Shown here piece after piece: positions 19,272-22,270 of a stretch of DNA of 22,270 nucleotides. A program made the translations under genes and the position numbers. Source of the DNA: an uncultured Clostridia bacterium. Lineage in GTDB: Bacteria; Bacillota; Clostridia; Oscillospirales; Oscillospiraceae. Position 1 is the first letter of the stretch. Each line of letters opens with the position of its first letter. A model generated the notes under the pieces. It made no database searches. It saw nothing but the letters and a program-made list of their open reading frames with translations, and had not been told where the DNA came from. Where the stretch lies: the NCBI GenBank assembly GCA_945926565.1, contig CAMELY010000007.1, positions 1-22,270 of the forward strand. Reading direction: 5' to 3'.

Positions 19272-20606
19272 TTACCCGTCCTTTTCCTCCATCACGCTCA
19301 TATAGGCGGGGCGGATGATCTTGTCCATGCAGATCAGCTCTTCGATGCGGTGGGCGCTCCAGCCCACAATGCGCGCGATGGCGAAGATGGCGGTGTACAG
19401 CTCCTGGGGAATGCCCAGCATGTCGTAGACAAAGCCGCTGTAAAAGTCCACATTGGGACTGACCCCTTTGTAGATGTGCCGCTTTTCGGCGATCAGTTTG
19501 GGAGCCAGCTCCTCAATGTTCTGATAGAGCAGCAGATCCCGCTCCCGGCCCTTTTCCGCCGCCAGCCGCTCCACATAGCCCTTGAAGATCCGCTCTCTGG
19601 GGTCGGAGAGGGAATAGACGGCGTGACCCATGCCGTAGATCAGGCCCTTCCGGTCAAAGGCCTCCTTGCTGATGATCTTGGAGAGATAGGCGCCGATCTC
19701 CTCCTTGTCGGCGTAGTCGCTGACATGGGCCCGGATGTCGGCCATCATCTCCATGACCTTGATGTTGGCGCCGCCGTGCTTGGGCCCCTTGAGAGAGGAC
19801 ATGGCCGCGGCCACGGTGGAATAGGTGTCCGAGCCGGAGGAGGTCACCACCCGGGTGGTGAAGGTGGAGTTGTTGCCGCCGCCGTGCTCCATGTGGAGAA
19901 TCAGGGCTGTGTCCAGCACCTTGGCCTCCGTGACAGTGTATTTCTGGTCCGGACGCAGCATCCGCAGCAGATTTTCCGCCGTAGACAGCGCCGGGTCGGG
20001 CCGGTGGATGATCATGCTCTCCTGCTTTTCGGAGTAGTTGTAGGCATGATAGCCGTAGACGGCCAGCAGGGGAAACTCACTGATCAGCTGCACACACTGG
20101 CGCAGGGAGTTGGAGACGCTGGTGTCGGCGGCCGTCTCGTCGTAGGAGGCCAGGGTCAGAATGCTCCGGGTCATGGAGTTCATGATGTCGCTGCTGGGGG
20201 CCTTCATAATGACGTCTCTGGTAAAATTGGCGGGGAGCTGCCGGTATTCGCCCATCAGCGCCGAAAAGGCGGCCAGATCCCCCTGGGTCGGAAGCTCGCC
20301 CATGAGCAGGAGGTAGGCGATTTTCTCAAAGCCCATCTCCTCGCTGCCAAGACTGCCGATCAGCCGGTCCACCCGGTAGCCCCGGTACCACAGTTCGCCG
20401 TCGCAGGGGGTCTTCCTGCCGTTTTCAATTTTGGAGGAGACGATCTTGGAGATGTTGGTCAGACCGGTCAGCACGCCGTTGCCGTTCTCATCCCGGAGCC
20501 CCTTGTTGACGCCGTACTCCTCATACAGCCGGGGAGCGATGCTGTCGTTTTTCCGGCAGACCGCCTCCTGGGCCTCAAAATATTCATTCGGGTGATCCAA
20601 CGCCAT
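19272..20606 (-). CDS. Citrate synthase (citrate/2-methylcitrate synthase family)
   Basis: A 444-aa enzyme condensing acetyl-CoA with oxaloacetate (or a related 2-oxoacid). Catalytic triad visible: H241 in LHMEHGGGNNSTF, H328 in YGMGHAVY and D387 in PNVDFYSGFVYDMLG. LKGPKHGGAN (272-281) binds CoA. Its length and the N-terminal extension (about 60 aa) match the form common in Clostridia. In this lineage the likely use is glutamate synthesis through 2-oxoglutarate rather than a full TCA cycle (inference). Start: ATG at 20606, since GGAGGT lies 8 nt upstream; the ATG at 20612 is too close to that site. It overlaps the upstream MarR gene by 23 nt, implying coupled translation. Confidence 0.94.
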   Translation of the reverse strand: MALDHPNEYFEAQEAVCRKNDSIAPRLYEEYGVNKGLRDENGNGVLTGLTNISKIVSSKIENGRKTPCDGELWYRGYRVDRLIGSLGSEEMGFEKIAYLLLMGELPTQGDLAAFSALMGEYRQLPANFTRDVIMKAPSSDIMNSMTRSILTLASYDETAADTSVSNSLRQCVQLISEFPLLAVYGYHAYNYSEKQESMIIHRPDPALSTAENLLRMLRPDQKYTVTEAKVLDTALILHMEHGGGNNSTFTTRVVTSSGSDTYSTVAAAMSSLKGPKHGGANIKVMEMMADIRAHVSDYADKEEIGAYLSKIISKEAFDRKGLIYGMGHAVYSLSDPRERIFKGYVERLAAEKGRERDLLLYQNIEELAPKLIAEKRHIYKGVSPNVDFYSGFVYDMLGIPQELYTAIFAIARIVGWSAHRIEELICMDKIIRPAYMSVMEEKDG

Positions 20607-21096
20607 CAGCATCCACCTCCGCTCTGTCCAATTCGCTGTTCATCACAACCTCCAGCTGCTGCATCATCTGCAGGAGCTGAACCATGTTCTCCTTGCCGTA
20701 TCGGGCAATGACACGGCCGTAATAGTCCTTCAGCACCTGCTCCTGACCGCGCATCTGGACCGAGCCGGTGTCCGTCAGGGTGACATAGGTACCGTCGCAG
20801 CCGTCTCCGTCGTGGGACCAGCTCAAAAGCCCCCTGTCCCGCAGGGTGCCCACAATTCTGGAGGCCTGCCGGACCGGAATCTGCATCCGGTCAGCCAGAT
20901 CCTTCAGATAGGTCCTTCCGGAAGGATCCGCCGCTGCTGTCTCTTCAATAATATGAAGGGCCACATATTCCGGGATATTCAGATCCTTAAAATACTGCCG
21001 CACCGGGCTGTTGCTCATCAGGTATCTGCGGTAGGTCAGCTCGTTTGACAGCTCCGCAATGTCAGATTTTTCCATTTTTCCATCACTTTCTTTCAT
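20584..21096 (-). CDS. MarR-type winged-helix transcriptional regulator
   Basis: A 170-aa (or 163-aa) DNA-binding protein with an N-terminal helix bundle, a winged helix at about 65-115 (TYLKDLADRMQIPVRQASRIVGTLRDRGLL is the helix-turn-helix; the wing is around GCDGTYVTLTDTG) and a long C-terminal dimerisation helix (QVLKDYYGRVIARYGKENM onward). This is MarR architecture with normal length. Two starts are possible: ATG at 21096 (no clear Shine-Dalgarno) or at 21075 (MEKSDIAE, weak GAAAGTGATGG upstream); I keep the longer frame. It overlaps citrate synthase and shares its transcript, so it may regulate citrate synthase and itself. Ligand unknown. Confidence 0.84.
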   Translation of the reverse strand: MKESDGKMEKSDIAELSNELTYRRYLMSNSPVRQYFKDLNIPEYVALHIIEETAAADPSGRTYLKDLADRMQIPVRQASRIVGTLRDRGLLSWSHDGDGCDGTYVTLTDTGSVQMRGQEQVLKDYYGRVIARYGKENMVQLLQMMQQLEVVMNSELDRAEVDADGVGSPE

Positions 21097-21127
21097 AATT
21101 CGGAAGAAATTTCAGGTCTAAAGGCCT

Positions 21128-21133
21128 ATTATA
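21128..21133 (-). promoter_or_regulatory. Candidate -10 of the marR-citrate synthase operon
   Basis: A perfect minus-strand TATAAT lies at 21133-21128, in an AT-rich stretch 32 bp before the first ATG. The -35 region (GATAAA at 21156-21151) is poor, so the promoter may need an activator or be weak. Confidence 0.45.
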
Positions 21134-21245
21134 TTTACTATCAATTCTATTTTATCACTTTTCGCCTGTCACATGTTAAAATTTTTTAAAGCTTGCTTCC
21201 ATGTGCGAAGGATTGGCCTGCCATAAGAGACTTGACAAACTGAAA

Positions 21246-21269
21246 GGAGCGGGACATGCGCCCCGCTCC
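21246..21269. terminator. Terminator-like hairpin after the surface protein gene
   Basis: GGAGCGGG (21246-21253) pairs with CCCGCTCC (21262-21269), 8-nt loop. The plus-strand tail is TTTTGC; the minus-strand tail is only TTTC. It begins 6 nt past the surface protein stop. Confidence 0.7.
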
Positions 21270-21275
21270 TTTTGC

Positions 21276-22270
21276 TTACCGTGTTTTCTTTTTTCGTGTC
21301 AAGCAGAAGAACAAACTGCACCCGCTGCACAGCAAAATGACGCTCCAAAGAACGACGTTGCTGGTATCGCCGGTTTGGACAGAGACCACTTTTTCTGAAT
21401 CCTTCGCTGTGTTTTCTGCCGTGGGATTACCGGTTGAGGATGTTTCAGCTGCATTTCCCGCTTTTTTTGCCTGATACGCGATCACGACAGGGGACATACT
21501 GGTAAATCTGACGCAAATGCCGTCCTGCTCAAGCGTACATGGCAGAACTTCAATCTCGCCGGCCCTGCTTCCGGATGTAATCATATGTGTGACGACAAAG
21601 ATAAACTCGTCCGCATTGGTTCCTTCCGGATAGGGCAGAATCACCTCAACGCCTTCTGCCGGGAAATTCTCAGGCGTCACGTCCGTCCATGTGCCGTCAG
21701 CATTCTGAACCTGAAGCGTGACGTCCAGAAGCACGCTCTTTACGTCTGCCTCGTTGAAGGCTTCATCAGAGGCAACAGCGGCGTTTACGAGCGCCTTGTA
21801 AATGGACTTGACGGAAGAATGCTGGTCAGCGACACTCTGCGGAACGCCCGGCAAGCCAGCGGATATTTCTACCCGCTGAGCTTCATCCGGCTCCAATTTC
21901 GGCAGAAGAATCTCTTCGATATCCTCAATCGGAATGGTTCCGGCAGCGTCCCTGAACGCTGCGCCGCAATCCTTACACGCCCAGAAGGAGGTATAGCCGT
22001 ATTCGTCATAGGTGGGAGCCTGCCCCGGAACTTCGTCCAGATCGTGTACACCGCTGCCTTCGGTATACTGCAGCTCATTTCCGTCCGCATCCACCTGCCA
22101 GCCGCAGCCGGTGCACTCATAGAAATCCACCGTAAAACCGCCGCTGCAGGGGGCGTAGTTTGCTTCATACTTCTCTGCGCCCGGCGTGTGTATGCCGGTA
22201 CCCTCGGTATACTGCAGCTCATTTCCGTCCGCATCCACCGGCCAGCCGCAGCCGGTGCACTCATAGAAGT
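21276..22270 (-). CDS. Repeat-containing sortase-anchored surface protein (C-terminal part)
   Basis: At least 331 residues, still open at the window edge, so the N-terminus is missing. Visible order: two copies of a 48-residue module with YECTGCGW and DADGNELQYTEG; a further CxxC module (WACKDCGAAF); a folded region (about 115-265) with VEVILPYPEGT and FIFVVTHM, a pattern seen in clostridial surface proteins; then a Thr/Ser-rich stretch, VQTGDTSN, a hydrophobic helix and KKKTR. The tail fits a variant cell-wall sorting signal (xxTGD instead of LPXTG). The CxxC pairs are zinc-ribbon-like. Base composition is less GC-rich than the neighbours, which may indicate transfer or rapid change. Ligand or partner unknown; likely function adhesion or surface display (inference). 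Confidence 0.8.
   Translation of the reverse strand, partial: FYECTGCGWPVDADGNELQYTEGTGIHTPGAEKYEANYAPCSGGFTVDFYECTGCGWQVDADGNELQYTEGSGVHDLDEVPGQAPTYDEYGYTSFWACKDCGAAFRDAAGTIPIEDIEEILLPKLEPDEAQRVEISAGLPGVPQSVADQHSSVKSIYKALVNAAVASDEAFNEADVKSVLLDVTLQVQNADGTWTDVTPENFPAEGVEVILPYPEGTNADEFIFVVTHMITSGSRAGEIEVLPCTLEQDGICVRFTSMSPVVIAYQAKKAGNAAETSSTGNPTAENTAKDSEKVVSVQTGDTSNVVLWSVILLCSGCSLFFCLTRKKKTR
22061..22268 (-). repeat. Near-identical 144-bp repeat spacing in the surface protein gene
   Basis: The 64 bases at 22061-22124 recur at 22205-22268 with one change (T/G, encoding Gln or Pro after GCGW). The offset is exactly 144 bp, or 48 codons. The intervening sequence is not obviously repeated in what is visible. 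More copies probably lie beyond the window. Confidence 0.88.

Noticed and set aside
22050..22270. Possible CRISPR-like repeat
   Set aside because: The two copies are inside a reading frame at 48-codon spacing and encode a protein module; there are no regular short spacers.
1..22270. Transposase, integrase, phage or toxin-antitoxin genes
   Set aside because: None recognised on either strand. The lower-GC surface gene at the right edge has no visible mobile-element boundary.

Overview
The window is about 22 kb of GC-rich chromosome from a low-GC-phylum (Firmicutes) lineage. I infer a class Clostridia member near the Oscillospiraceae (Flavonifractor/Lawsonibacter-like). The reasons are strong GGAGG ribosome-binding sites, sigma-A promoters, a Phe T-box leader on pheST, an IreB regulator, a sortase-type surface protein, a clostridial cysteine-rich protein and high-GC codon use. 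Genus is inference only.

Layout. 1-2,950 (all minus): a cation diffusion facilitator metal exporter behind a probable NiCo (czcD) riboswitch with its own promoter and terminator, a TVP38/VTT membrane protein, and a PAP2-type membrane phosphatase whose leader carries two adjacent perfect palindromes. 3,000-4,180: a cysteine-rich clostridial protein of unknown function, possibly sporulation-linked, and a doubtful 35-aa membrane ORF whose start lies inside a perfect hairpin. 4,199-7,261: a two-gene O-acetylation cassette (MBOAT acyltransferase plus DHHW/AlgX-like protein). 7,512-9,208: ridA and, divergently, tRNA-Leu(CAG) followed by a membrane-anchored metallophosphoesterase. 9,223-11,135: a secreted SH3-NlpC/P60 hydrolase and a small conserved protein sharing one promoter with a GTTAC/GTAAC operator-like array, then ireB. 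11,200-15,450: the pheS-pheT operon under a T-box, with a PheT lengthened by what looks like a second OB-fold and a two-hairpin repeat between the genes. 15,484-18,240 (plus): nnrD, a YdcC-like lipoprotein and alr. 18,268-21,130 (minus): a MarR-type regulator overlapping citrate synthase, then a DUF2935 protein. 21,276 to the end: the C-terminal part of a repeat-containing, sortase-anchored surface protein, running off the window.

Most of this is housekeeping chromosome. I see no transposase, integrase, prophage or CRISPR array, and no complete novel defence or biosynthetic system. The points most worth following are the enlarged PheT, the operator array at 10,640-10,677, the riboswitch-controlled metal exporter, the cysteine-rich protein and the 48-residue CxxC repeats of the surface protein. 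All coordinates, motifs and pairings come from reading the sequence; family names rest on recognised motifs, not on database searches.
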